Assembly (NCBI GenBank): GCA_031264885.1 | Contig: JAISDM010000277.1 | Span: 1-12,171, forward strand | Direction: 5' to 3' | From: Peptococcaceae bacterium | GTDB lineage: Bacteria > Bacillota > Peptococcia > DRI-13 > UBA5745 | DNA: 12,171 bases | Shown: positions 1 through 7,126 of the stretch, one piece after another | Position numbering within the stretch: the stretch's first letter is position 1 | How the letters are laid out: each line of letters opens with the position of its first letter | Position numbers and translations under genes: made by a program | Notes under the pieces: generated by a model | Seen by the model: the letters and a program-made list of their open reading frames with translations, nothing else | What the model was told of the DNA's origin: nothing | The model's database searches: none

Positions 1-2316
1 GTCAGCAATGATTTTTATCTGAGAATTCCCTGGAATCTGACCGATTTGAACGGCATTTCCATTCACGCTGTGGCTCGGGCGGCCGTGGGGGCTTACATAG
101 GGCCCACGCTTCTTGTTCATCAGAATTCGCAGACAGGCGTTCAGGATTGGAACGCGGTGCAAGCTTTCATCGGTTATGCCTCGGGTATACCGGCAAAGGT
201 GTTCGGGGAGGCTTCCCTGAACCTGGACGGGGCTCTGCATAACATTCGTGTCAGAAAAAGTGTCGAGGGCGGCGGAACGGATCAGTTTGAGTTCAGGCTG
301 ACCAAGGGGGACGGCAGCCCGGTTCCGCTGACGGACAGTGTCAATATCATTTTTAATGTGGAGAAGACACTCTTGGACGGCGGTTCCGGTGTGTTTACAT
401 TGGGTAACGGAGAATACGCCGAAATCAGTCTGCTTCCTCCCGGTGTCTATACGGTGACGGAATCCGGCGGCAGTTACACGGCGGTGTACACTGTCGGTAA
501 CGCCGTGCCCGCGGGAGGTTCGGCGGCTTCCGTGATTCTGCCGGCGACGCAAGGGCTGGAATGGTATGAGGTTAATTTCACGAATACGCCGCTGCCGACG
601 CCGACGCCGGAACCAACGCCGACGCCGGCGATGAGGGCGCTCAGAGTTCATAAGAGCGTCACCGGCGGCGACAGAGCGGGAGAATTCACGTTCAGTCTGA
701 CCGTCAAAGAGACCGGCGAGCCGGTTCCGCTGACAGAGGGAGTCAACATTGAGTTCAGCGGTTCCGGAAGGATACAGGAGAGCGAGACTGGCGCCTTTGT
801 TCTGGAACACGGTGGCGTTGCCAACATCAGTCAGCTTTCTCCCGGCGCCTATACGGTAACGGAAACGGGCAGCGCCGATTTCACATTGTACTCGGTTGAT
901 TATGCGGGCGGGAATCCCGGTCTGGCGGCGAACGGACGGACGGCGGATATAAATTTATCCCAGGATCAGGAATGTGACGTCCGGTTTATGAATGTGATTT
1001 ATCCGCCGCCGCCGACGGGACCGGCGCCCACACCTACACCGACGCCGGGCGCCGAGGAACCGACGCCTACGCCAACACCGGGCGCCGATGAACCAACACC
1101 CACGCCAACACCAGGCGTTGATGAACCAACACCCACGCCGGGAACCGGGGAACCCACACCTACGCCGACGCCGGGGGGCGAAATCCCTACGCCAACACCG
1201 GGAGGCGAAGAGCCCACACCGACGCCAGGGAGCGGAGAACCCACGCCGACGCCGGAGACGACGCCTACACCCACGCCGGGAAGCGAGGAGCCGACGCCCA
1301 CACCCACAGAACCGGCCGAGCCGCCTGACGTCCATCTCATCATCAGTAAAAGCGTTACGAACGGCGACGGGACGGAACAGTTCGCGTTTACGCTGACCGA
1401 TGACGGCGGCAACCCGGTTGATCTGCGCATAGGTGTCAATATTGATTTTAATGTGGCCGATAAAACCCTGCCGGACGACAGACCCGGCGTATTTACTCTG
1501 GGACGCCACGAAATCGTTTATATCAGTCAATTGCCTGTCGGCGTATATACAGTGACCGAGGATCGCGGCAGCGATCAAACCTGGTATGCGATTGAGTACG
1601 ACAATTCGTCTGACGAGGCGGAGAATGGCCGAACCCGCGAGGCGGCGGTGAATTTACGCCAGGGACAGACCGCGCACGTCGGATTTATGAACGTGTTCAT
1701 TCCGACTCCGCCGATGGGCCCGACGCCTACGCCGGAAGCCGGTGAACCGACGCCCACACCCACACCGGAGGCTGGGATTCCTACACCCACGCCGGGAGCC
1801 GTGACGCCGACGCCCACACCTACGCCCGCCGCCGGAACGCCGACACCGACGCCTGCGCCGGGAACCGGTGAACCCACACCCACACCCACGCCGGCGCCTT
1901 CGGGACCCGCGCCTTCGCCCACCGGCGTCCCGCCGATCCCTATGTCCGACGAGCCGCCGGCCATACCGCCGACTTCACCGGCTGTGACGCCCGCGCCGGA
2001 GAACCCGGTTCCGGCGGTTCCGACGCCGACGCCGTTTGTTCCGGTTGAACCGCAGACTCCGGCTGTTCCCACCGGCCCGGACAGTCCCCCCACATCCCCG
2101 GAACCCTCCGAGCCGGATCGTGTTCCGCCCGGCCCGGATCTGACGACCATGGGGTCTTTGGGCAATCCGATGGCGGCTGCGGGCTTGCCGAAAACGGGCG
2201 GGCCGCCGCCGGTATCCATACCCGCTTCAATGCTGAACATGCTGGCCGCTCCCGGAATGTACGCGGCGGTTCTGGTCGCGCTGATCCGCAGAAGGAATTC
2301 CAACAAGCGCAAATAA
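1..2316 (+). CDS. LPXTG-anchored surface protein with three Cna-B-like isopeptide domains (5' truncated)
   Basis: The frame is open from base 1, so the true start lies upstream; residue numbers here count from the TTG at 46. Residues 1-65 may be the end of a larger N-terminal domain; they loosely recall the tail of choice-of-anchor A domains, at low certainty. Three homologous beta-rich domains follow at about 67-181, 198-317 and 429-551. Each has a KSV lysine (K71, K203, K435), a YTVTE glutamate (E139, E273, E505) and a late Asn in a FxN motif (N180, N316, N549). This is the triad that forms intramolecular isopeptide bonds in Cna-B/SpaA-type domains. Pro-Thr-Pro stalks (about 182-195, 319-428, 552-713) separate them. 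The C-terminus has LPKTG at 714-718, a hydrophobic stretch and the basic tail RRRNSNKRK, a complete sortase signal. The role is a covalently wall-anchored stalk, adhesin or pilin-like protein; its ligand is unknown. Confidence 0.9.
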   Translation, partial: VSNDFYLRIPWNLTDLNGISIHAVARAAVGAYIGPTLLVHQNSQTGVQDWNAVQAFIGYASGIPAKVFGEASLNLDGALHNIRVRKSVEGGGTDQFEFRLTKGDGSPVPLTDSVNIIFNVEKTLLDGGSGVFTLGNGEYAEISLLPPGVYTVTESGGSYTAVYTVGNAVPAGGSAASVILPATQGLEWYEVNFTNTPLPTPTPEPTPTPAMRALRVHKSVTGGDRAGEFTFSLTVKETGEPVPLTEGVNIEFSGSGRIQESETGAFVLEHGGVANISQLSPGAYTVTETGSADFTLYSVDYAGGNPGLAANGRTADINLSQDQECDVRFMNVIYPPPPTGPAPTPTPTPGAEEPTPTPTPGADEPTPTPTPGVDEPTPTPGTGEPTPTPTPGGEIPTPTPGGEEPTPTPGSGEPTPTPETTPTPTPGSEEPTPTPTEPAEPPDVHLIISKSVTNGDGTEQFAFTLTDDGGNPVDLRIGVNIDFNVADKTLPDDRPGVFTLGRHEIVYISQLPVGVYTVTEDRGSDQTWYAIEYDNSSDEAENGRTREAAVNLRQGQTAHVGFMNVFIPTPPMGPTPTPEAGEPTPTPTPEAGIPTPTPGAVTPTPTPTPAAGTPTPTPAPGTGEPTPTPTPAPSGPAPSPTGVPPIPMSDEPPAIPPTSPAVTPAPENPVPAVPTPTPFVPVEPQTPAVPTGPDSPPTSPEPSEPDRVPPGPDLTTMGSLGNPMAAAGLPKTGGPPPVSIPASMLNMLAAPGMYAAVLVALIRRRNSNKRK
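1021..1320 (+). repeat. Low-complexity Pro-Thr stalk repeat
   Basis: Degenerate tandem units encode PTPTPG followed by an acidic or Gly pair (for example PTPTPTPGAEE, PTPTPTPGADE). They form the extended wall-spanning stalk between the second and third isopeptide domains. The DNA is a run of ACGCC/ACACC triplet-phased repeats, so copy number is likely to vary between strains. The same composition keeps the opposite strand free of stops, which creates spurious long frames there. Confidence 0.85.
1708..1923 (+). repeat. Second Pro-Thr stalk repeat
   Basis: This is another run of PTPTP-x-A/G-G-E/T units after the third isopeptide domain. It grades into a less regular Pro-rich region that reaches the LPKTG motif. 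It is the membrane-proximal wall spacer of the surface protein. The units resemble those of the upstream stalk, so recombination between the two could delete the third domain. Confidence 0.8.
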
Positions 2317-2356
2317 TTAATGACATGCGATTCACGCTTTAGAGATTCGCGCGCAT

Positions 2357-2382
2357 CAAAAACGGGCGGCAGAATGCCGCCC
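2357..2382 (-). terminator. Probable rho-independent terminator of the peptide-uptake operon, made from a repeat copy
   Basis: Read on the minus strand, 86 bp past the last hydrolase, the sequence forms GGGCGGCA-TTC-TGCCGCCC, a perfect 8-bp GC-rich stem with a 3-nt loop, followed at once by G and five T residues. That is the classical intrinsic terminator layout, in the right direction and place to end the operon. The stem is also a copy of the 24-bp palindromic repeat found elsewhere in the window. On the plus strand the hairpin lacks a T-tract, so it should not terminate the surface-protein transcript by itself. Confidence 0.7.
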
Positions 2383-2386
2383 CTAC
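2363..2386 (-). repeat. REP-like palindromic repeat, copy A
   Basis: This is a 24-bp element whose core on the minus strand is GGGCGGCATTCTGCCGCCC, flanked by GTAG on its 5' side and G on its 3' side. It lies in the 126 bp gap between the convergent surface-protein gene and the peptide operon. It matches the copies at 9067, 11033 and 11079 almost base for base. Confidence 0.85.
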
Positions 2387-2442
2387 ATATGCGTCATACA
2401 CGGTACCGGAGGGGAATTTTTTTGCGAATCCGCGGTTCCGCG

Positions 2443-3588
2443 TCATGTCTGTTCCGCGTATGCCAGGCGGCCTTCGCAGATGGTGTGGGTAACGCGCGCG
2501 CCCATATCGACCCCCGGCACGCCCCGAAAAACGGCGAAATTCGCGTCTTTGCCCGTTTCGATGGAGCCGGCGCGGTTCTCGACGCCCAGAATGACGGCGG
2601 GGTTGATGGTGATCATGCGCATGGCGCGTTCCACGGGGGTTCCCTGACGGACGGCTTCTTCCATATGATGGAGGAGGCCGTCCAGTCCGTAGATGGGGGT
2701 GTCGGTGGTCAGCGCCACGTTGACGCCCCGTTCGTCCAGCAGCTTGACGGCGCCGATGTCTGTGCGCCGGGATTCATAGAAGGAGCGCCGGCCGCCGATG
2801 GGGCCGTAGACTACGGCGCAGCCGCTGTCCGCGATTTCATCCAGATAGTTGAGGCTGCCCCAGGCGTGCTCAATCGTAAACCGGACGCCGAACTCCCGGA
2901 CGATCTCGATGACGGACGCCATGTCGTTGTGGGTGCAGTGGACCCTAAGCGGGATCTCCCGTCTGAGAACCGGAATCATGGCCTCCAGCTTGTCGTCACG
3001 TATCTGTTCCCCGGTTTCTTTCTTTCTGAGATAATCCCTGGCGTTGTGGAGGGTTTCGGCAATCAGGAATGTGACGCCCATCCGGGAATCGGGCGCCATT
3101 CCCTTGTTTTGGTAAAACCCCTTGGGGTTTTCCCCGAGGGCTGCTTTCATACAAATGGCGTCCCGGATGGACATATCGGATACGTGGCTCCCCCAGGTTT
3201 TGGAAGCGAAGCCGATGCCGCACACGACGTTGAGGCTGCCTGGGATGATGCCCACGGTGGTCACTCCGTTTCTCACCGCGTAAGGGAAGAGCGCGCTGCC
3301 CGGATCGACGCCGTGGATGACGCGCATATGGGGGGTGATGGGATGGGTGCTTTCGGTGATGTTGTCCAGGCTCGACCAGTCGTCCGGACCGTGGAATCCG
3401 ATGTGCGTATGGCAGTCGATCAGTCCCGGCAGCACGTGCAGTCCGGTCAGATCCAGGCTGGGAGCGTCACAGGCTATGGCGGGGGCGATTTGCGCGATTT
3501 TGCCTTCTTCGCATAGGATGTCGCCCGGGAAGGGCCGCGGCGCGCTTTCCGTCTGAGGGTAAATCATGGCGTTTTTCAGCAGCAGCAT
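2443..3588 (-). CDS. Amidohydrolase with intact metal site (imidazolonepropionase-like superfamily)
   Basis: A 381-residue cytoplasmic metal-dependent hydrolase with no signal peptide. The N-terminal beta-sandwich is followed by GLIDCHTHIG, giving the HxH metal pair H60/H62. Further ligand candidates are H217 or H220 (RVHCTHND), H241 (TIEHAWG) and D296 (TTDTP). A late MITINPAVILG then GSIETGKDANFAVF motif is typical of the COG1228-type amidohydrolase fold. The start is fixed by AGGAGGCGG placed 4 bases before ATG; the frame continues upstream, but that would overrun the preceding gene. It overlaps the upstream paralogue by 13 bp and is the last gene of the operon. Placed behind a peptide ABC transporter, it probably cleaves an amide or cyclic amide in the imported compound. 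The exact substrate cannot be read from sequence; dipeptidase, dihydroorotase-like or N-acyl-amino-acid hydrolase roles are all possible. Confidence 0.85.
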   Translation of the reverse strand: MLLLKNAMIYPQTESAPRPFPGDILCEEGKIAQIAPAIACDAPSLDLTGLHVLPGLIDCHTHIGFHGPDDWSSLDNITESTHPITPHMRVIHGVDPGSALFPYAVRNGVTTVGIIPGSLNVVCGIGFASKTWGSHVSDMSIRDAICMKAALGENPKGFYQNKGMAPDSRMGVTFLIAETLHNARDYLRKKETGEQIRDDKLEAMIPVLRREIPLRVHCTHNDMASVIEIVREFGVRFTIEHAWGSLNYLDEIADSGCAVVYGPIGGRRSFYESRRTDIGAVKLLDERGVNVALTTDTPIYGLDGLLHHMEEAVRQGTPVERAMRMITINPAVILGVENRAGSIETGKDANFAVFRGVPGVDMGARVTHTICEGRLAYAEQT

Positions 3589-4718
3589 GATTCCGCCTCC
3601 TCTCCTGCCCGGTAGACGGCGCGGCCGTCTATGACGGTTTCTACTACGCGGGCGTTTACCTGGGTCAGGGGATTGCCGTCGAAGACGACAAGATCGGCGT
3701 CCAGCCCGGGCGCCAGCGCGCCGACGCGGTGGCTGACGCCGTAAAGTCTGGCGGGATTGCCGCACATCATGTCCAGGAGGAGATTTTCGTCCGCGCCGCC
3801 CTGCGCCAATTTGGCGGCTGTCCAGAAATAGCACTCCCGGCCGCAAATCGTCGCGTCTCCGCTCAACAGGGCGATGGAAAAAGGCACGCCGCTTTTCGCT
3901 AAACCGACCAATGCCCCGAAGTCCGCCTCATGCCGCAGTATTGAGGAATAATGGCTGAATTCGCCCAACACCACTTGAGCGCCCGCGCGCCGGATGGCCT
4001 CGCCTGCCCTGGCCGCCTGATAGGCGAGGACAAAGGCCGGCTTTACGCTGCCGCCGGCCAGAACGTCCAGAACGCTCTCTATTTCGGCCGATGTTTCGGC
4101 GGCGACGACCAGGGGGATTTCGCCTTGGCGCACACTGTCCATAACCTGCCGGGTCCGGCGTCCGCGGTAGTCGTCCGGATAGTCTGTCCGCCCGATGGCG
4201 TCCTTGAGCAGGCACACCATGCCCATCCGGGTCCGGGGTCCGGCCTTCGGGCCGAACATCTGGCCTACCTCCCGGGTCACCGAGCCCTTGAGCGCGGCGT
4301 CCCGCCGTACCGTCATACGGTTCAGGTTTTTTCCGTAGGATTTGACCACCGCCACTGTTCCGCCAAGCACGTTCTGATTGCCCGGAGAAACGGCAATGGA
4401 GGTGACGCCTGATTTGTAAAGCTCCTGCCGGGTAATTTCGTCGGGGTCGATGGAATGCCAGATGTCCAGATGCGGAACCGACGGATCGCTGTTTTCGTTG
4501 AAATCCTTGGCGTGATAGGCCATATCGGTGGCGCCCGCAAAGTCTCCCGCGTCGATAAACCCGGGAAATACCTGCTTCCCCGAGAGATCCAGGGTTTCGC
4601 CGCCGCCGGCCTCCAGACCCTTCCCGACGGCCGCGATCTTGCCGTTTTCTATTCGGATGTCGCAATCAGGGATGGTTTCGCCTGTTCCGGTGTGAACCAG
4701 GGCGTTTCTAAGCAGCAT
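3576..4718 (-). CDS. Amidohydrolase paralogue with degenerate metal site
   Basis: A 380-residue paralogue of the next gene. Shared landmarks include LDLSGKQVFPGFID, the NENSDPSVPHLDIWHSIDP region, SGVTSIAVSPGNQNVLGG, and a C-terminal GNPARLYG with GLDADLVVFDGNPL. The usual metal ligands are gone: HxH is replaced by AGDF (residues 57-60), the strand carrying H217/H220 in the partner reads VVAAET (204-209), and the IEH histidine position reads LAYQA (231-235). Only D288 remains near the usual aspartate. Since the frame is intact and the fold signatures are kept, this is more likely a functional pseudoenzyme or partner subunit than a decaying gene. The start is ATG with AAAGGAG upstream. The last codons (ESCCC-stop) overlap the partner's start and ribosome binding site, which favours coupled translation and perhaps a hetero-oligomer. 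Catalysis by a different set of residues cannot be excluded. Confidence 0.8.
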   Translation of the reverse strand: MLLRNALVHTGTGETIPDCDIRIENGKIAAVGKGLEAGGGETLDLSGKQVFPGFIDAGDFAGATDMAYHAKDFNENSDPSVPHLDIWHSIDPDEITRQELYKSGVTSIAVSPGNQNVLGGTVAVVKSYGKNLNRMTVRRDAALKGSVTREVGQMFGPKAGPRTRMGMVCLLKDAIGRTDYPDDYRGRRTRQVMDSVRQGEIPLVVAAETSAEIESVLDVLAGGSVKPAFVLAYQAARAGEAIRRAGAQVVLGEFSHYSSILRHEADFGALVGLAKSGVPFSIALLSGDATICGRECYFWTAAKLAQGGADENLLLDMMCGNPARLYGVSHRVGALAPGLDADLVVFDGNPLTQVNARVVETVIDGRAVYRAGEEAESCCC

Positions 4719-4764
4719 CGTGTATAACGCTCCTTTCTTGATGTGTTCTTTTGGGGGCGCCGTT

Positions 4765-5163
4765 TCATACGCCGGCGATTCGCAGCAGGACGGCCATAAC
4801 GGCGCCCATGAGGAGTAATATCGGGCCTGCGATGGAGAGGACGGCCAGAATCATGGCGGCGATGTCTTTCCATGTGGCTTGCGGCGGCGGCTGTGTGTCT
4901 CCCGGTAAAAGCTCTTCCGGCAAAAACGCTTCCGGCGCGCCGCGATTCTCAGTCACTTGATTCTCAGGCGCCCGATCCCGAAGCGTCCGATTCTCAGTCA
5001 CTCGATCCTCAGGCGCCCGATCCCCGGCGCTGCGGTCCTCAATCTCTCGATCCCGAAGCGCCCGATCCCCAGTCGCCTGATCCCGGGCATCCCGATTCAC
5101 AGTCTCTTGATCCCCGGCGTCCTGATCCAGGGCGCGCCGATTCTTGGCGTCCCGATCCGTCAT
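4765..5163 (-). CDS. Small membrane protein with fifteen (D/N)(R/Q)xxx pentapeptide repeats
   Basis: This 132-residue protein matches no family I recognise. Residues 3-77 are fifteen uninterrupted pentapeptides, each starting with Asp/Asn then Arg/Gln, at positions 3, 8, 13 and so on to 73. The segment is highly charged, with nearly balanced acid and base. A short Pro-rich linker (87-96, PGDTQPPPQA) leads to one C-terminal hydrophobic segment at about 101-127, consistent with a tail-anchored membrane protein. Its ATG overlaps the TGA of the DppF gene as ATGA, with no obvious ribosome binding site of its own, so it is probably translated by coupling. That overlap and its position inside the operon argue it is a real gene. 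It may tether or organise transporter or hydrolase, but this is only a guess from position. The opposite strand is also open across the repeats, so coding status deserves a check. Confidence 0.65.
   Translation of the reverse strand: MTDRDAKNRRALDQDAGDQETVNRDARDQATGDRALRDREIEDRSAGDRAPEDRVTENRTLRDRAPENQVTENRGAPEAFLPEELLPGDTQPPPQATWKDIAAMILAVLSIAGPILLLMGAVMAVLLRIAGV
4933..5157 (-). repeat. Minisatellite of fifteen 15-bp units
   Basis: This is 225 bp of tandem 15-bp units. On the plus strand most start with (C/T)GATCC or (C/T)GATTC and often end in GCGCC or GCGTCC. The GAT positions are strongly conserved while the middle of each unit varies. The period is exactly five codons, so changes in copy number would keep the reading frame. 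The array lies wholly inside the small membrane-protein gene and encodes its pentapeptide region. Confidence 0.85.
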
Positions 5164-6128
5164 ACCAAGTGACAGGCGACTTGATGGCCCGGCTCAATCT
5201 CCCGGGGCAGGGGGATTTCCTCCCCGCACTGGGGGCGGGCTTCGGGGCAGCGGGTCCGGAATTTGCAGCCGCTGGGGGCGTTGGAGGGGGATGGGATGTC
5301 CCCTTCCAGAATGGCGCGTTTGGGCTTGACGGTGGGATCGGGTATCGGAATGGCCGACAGCAGGGACCGGGTGTAGGGATGCAGGGGATTCTCGAACAGC
5401 TGGCGCTTGCCGGCGGTCTCCACCAGGCTGCCCAGGTATATGACGCCGATCCGGCTGGAGATATGCTTGACGACGCTCAAATCGTGTGAGATGAACAGAT
5501 AGGTCAGCTGATCCTGCGCCTGAAGCTCCATCAGCAGGTTGATCACCTGCGCCTGAACCGACACGTCGAGGGCCGAGACCGGTTCGTCGCAAACGATGAA
5601 TTTGGGGTTGAGCGCCAGCGCCCGGGCGATGCCGATGCGCTGCCGCTGACCGCCGGAGAATTCATGGGGATAGCGGTGGATGTATTTGCGGCTGAGACCG
5701 CAGTGTTCCAACAGTTCCCCGACCCTTTTCTCAATTTCGGCGGGTGTGCCCATGTGGTGTTCTTTCATGCCGCAGGCAATCAACCGGAGTACGTTCATTT
5801 TGGGATTGAGGCTGCTGTAGGGATCCTGGAAGATGATCTGCATCTGGGTGCGCATTTTTTTCATCCCGGCTTTGGACAGAGCGAACACGTCTTTGTCCTC
5901 GAAGGTCACCCGGCCCGCCGTCGCCTCCTGGAGACGCAGAATGACGCGCCCGGCGGTGGATTTGCCGCAGCCGGACTCTCCGACGATACCGAAGGTCTCC
6001 CCCCGTTTGATCTCGAAGTCCAGTCCGTCCACCGCCTTGATCCAGGAGATGGGGCGCCCGAAGAAGTTTTTTCGCGCCGGAAAGTATTTTTTCAGTCCTT
6101 CCACTTTGAGTAATGCGCCGCTGCTCAT
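5160..6128 (-). CDS. dppF: Peptide ABC transporter ATPase, DppF/OppF-type
   Basis: A 322-residue cytoplasmic ATPase, one half of the heterodimeric motor for the two permeases. Motifs in order: Walker A GESGCGKST (50-58), Q-loop FQDPYSSLNP (100-109), signature FSGGQRQR (157-164), Walker B FIVCDEP (177-183), D-loop SALD, H-loop H215. The C-terminal oligo_HPY extension, HPYTRSLLSAIPIP onward, is diagnostic of the Opp/Dpp family. It carries four cysteines (C288, C294, C301, C319) in the arrangement linked to an iron-sulfur cluster in some Opp/Dpp ATPases. The ATG overlaps the TGA of dppD (ATGA) and has an AAGGAGG-type site upstream; its own TGA overlaps the start of the next gene. The length is normal for the family. 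The call as Dpp rather than Opp, and hence peptide length preference, is not determined by sequence. Confidence 0.95.
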   Translation of the reverse strand: MSSGALLKVEGLKKYFPARKNFFGRPISWIKAVDGLDFEIKRGETFGIVGESGCGKSTAGRVILRLQEATAGRVTFEDKDVFALSKAGMKKMRTQMQIIFQDPYSSLNPKMNVLRLIACGMKEHHMGTPAEIEKRVGELLEHCGLSRKYIHRYPHEFSGGQRQRIGIARALALNPKFIVCDEPVSALDVSVQAQVINLLMELQAQDQLTYLFISHDLSVVKHISSRIGVIYLGSLVETAGKRQLFENPLHPYTRSLLSAIPIPDPTVKPKRAILEGDIPSPSNAPSGCKFRTRCPEARPQCGEEIPLPREIEPGHQVACHLV

Positions 6129-7117
6129 GGGACGCCTCCTTCCTTTCCGTACAGCCAGCAGGCGACGCTCTGGACGCCGCTGATTTTATAGGTGTCGGGG
6201 AACCGGCCGGCGCAGACATCCATGGCGTTCCCGCATCGCGGATGGAAAGGGCAGCCTTCGGGCATTTCGTACAGGCTGGGCACGTTGCCGGGGATGGTGT
6301 GCAGTTTCTCCTGATCCTGAAGGATGTTGGGCTTGGAACGCATCAATCCGGCGGTGTAGGGGTGCCTGGGGTTCTTGAACAGTTCAAGCGCCGGAGCGTG
6401 TTCGACCACCTTCCCGGCGTACATGACCAAGATATCGTCGGCCATTTCGGCGATCACGCCCAGGTCGTGGGTGATGAGCATCATGGCCGTATTGAGCTTG
6501 TTCTTGATATCCCGCATCAGGTCCAGCACCTGCGCCTGAATGGTCACATCCAGGGCGGTGGTCGGCTCGTCGGCGATGAGCAGCTTGGGATTGCAGGCCA
6601 GGGACATGGCGATCATCACCCGCTGACGCATACCGCCCGAAAGCTGGTGGGGGTAGTTTTTCAGTATCCGTCCGGCGTCGGGAACCCTGGTCAGCTCAAG
6701 AAGCTCGGCGCTTTTTTGACGCGCTTCGTCTTTTGACGCTTTCTGATGGGTGATGATGGCCTCCCGAAGCTGGTAGCCAATGGTGAACACCGGGTTGAGG
6801 CTGGTCATGGGTTCCTGGAAGATCATGCTGATCTCATTGCCCCGGATCGCGGTCATCTGCCGCTCGGACAGGGGGACCAGATCCCTGCCCTCGAACAGGA
6901 TTTGCCCGCCTGTGATCCGGCCGGCCTGGGGATCGACCAGCTTGAGGATCGACATGCTGGCGACGCTTTTGCCGCAGCCGGACTCACCCACAATGCCCAG
7001 GGTCTGTCCCTTATTCAAGGAGAAGCTGACGCCGTCCACCGCGCGCAGTTCCTGTTTTTTGACATAAAAGTAGGTTTTCAGATCCTTGACTTCCAACAAT
7101 ACGACATCCTCTAACAT
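6125..7117 (-). CDS. dppD: Peptide ABC transporter ATPase, DppD/OppD-type
   Basis: A 330-residue cytoplasmic ATPase partner of DppF. Motifs: Walker A GESGCGKS (44-51), Q-loop FQEPMTSLNP (100-109), signature LSGGMRQR (159-166), Walker B LLIADEP (179-185), TTALD D-loop, H-loop H217. The end carries the oligo_HPY region (RHPYTAGLMRSKP) and a GCPFHPRC...C...AC cysteine set (C289, C295, C302, C320), matching its partner. QEPMTSLNP versus QDPYSSLNP is the usual way D-type and F-type subunits differ. The ATG follows GGAGG closely and lies 9 bp after the dppC stop; the stop overlaps the dppF start by 4 bp. Confidence 0.95.
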   Translation of the reverse strand: MLEDVVLLEVKDLKTYFYVKKQELRAVDGVSFSLNKGQTLGIVGESGCGKSVASMSILKLVDPQAGRITGGQILFEGRDLVPLSERQMTAIRGNEISMIFQEPMTSLNPVFTIGYQLREAIITHQKASKDEARQKSAELLELTRVPDAGRILKNYPHQLSGGMRQRVMIAMSLACNPKLLIADEPTTALDVTIQAQVLDLMRDIKNKLNTAMMLITHDLGVIAEMADDILVMYAGKVVEHAPALELFKNPRHPYTAGLMRSKPNILQDQEKLHTIPGNVPSLYEMPEGCPFHPRCGNAMDVCAGRFPDTYKISGVQSVACWLYGKEGGVP

Positions 7118-7126
7118 GGCGTCCTC

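Noticed and set aside
46..48. TTG at 46 as the start of the surface protein
   Set aside because: The frame is open to base 1, there is no ribosome binding site or signal peptide, and the sequence reads as the middle of a domain.
955..2312. Long open frames on the minus strand opposite the surface-protein gene
   Set aside because: They mirror the Pro-Thr repeats as Gly-Val or Arg-rich low complexity, have no ribosome binding site, and lie opposite a gene with clear domains and a sorting signal.
2320..3516. A 398-codon plus-strand open frame opposite the active amidohydrolase
   Set aside because: It is a GC-driven antisense shadow with no recognisable motifs, and the minus strand encodes conserved metal-site motifs in order.
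3589..3846. N-terminal extension of the active amidohydrolase up to 3846
   Set aside because: The added residues are Arg-rich antisense-like sequence overlapping the paralogue. The ATG at 3588 has a strong ribosome binding site and starts the fold.
4933..5157. Possible CRISPR array
   Set aside because: Units are 15 bp, contiguous and without spacers, and they keep a coding frame.
4872..5489. Plus-strand frame across the minisatellite giving SQSLDPQAPDP-like repeats
   Set aside because: It has no ribosome binding site, and it runs on into the antisense of dppF. The minus-strand frame has an ATGA overlap with dppF and a credible membrane segment. Coding on this strand is unlikely but not fully excluded.
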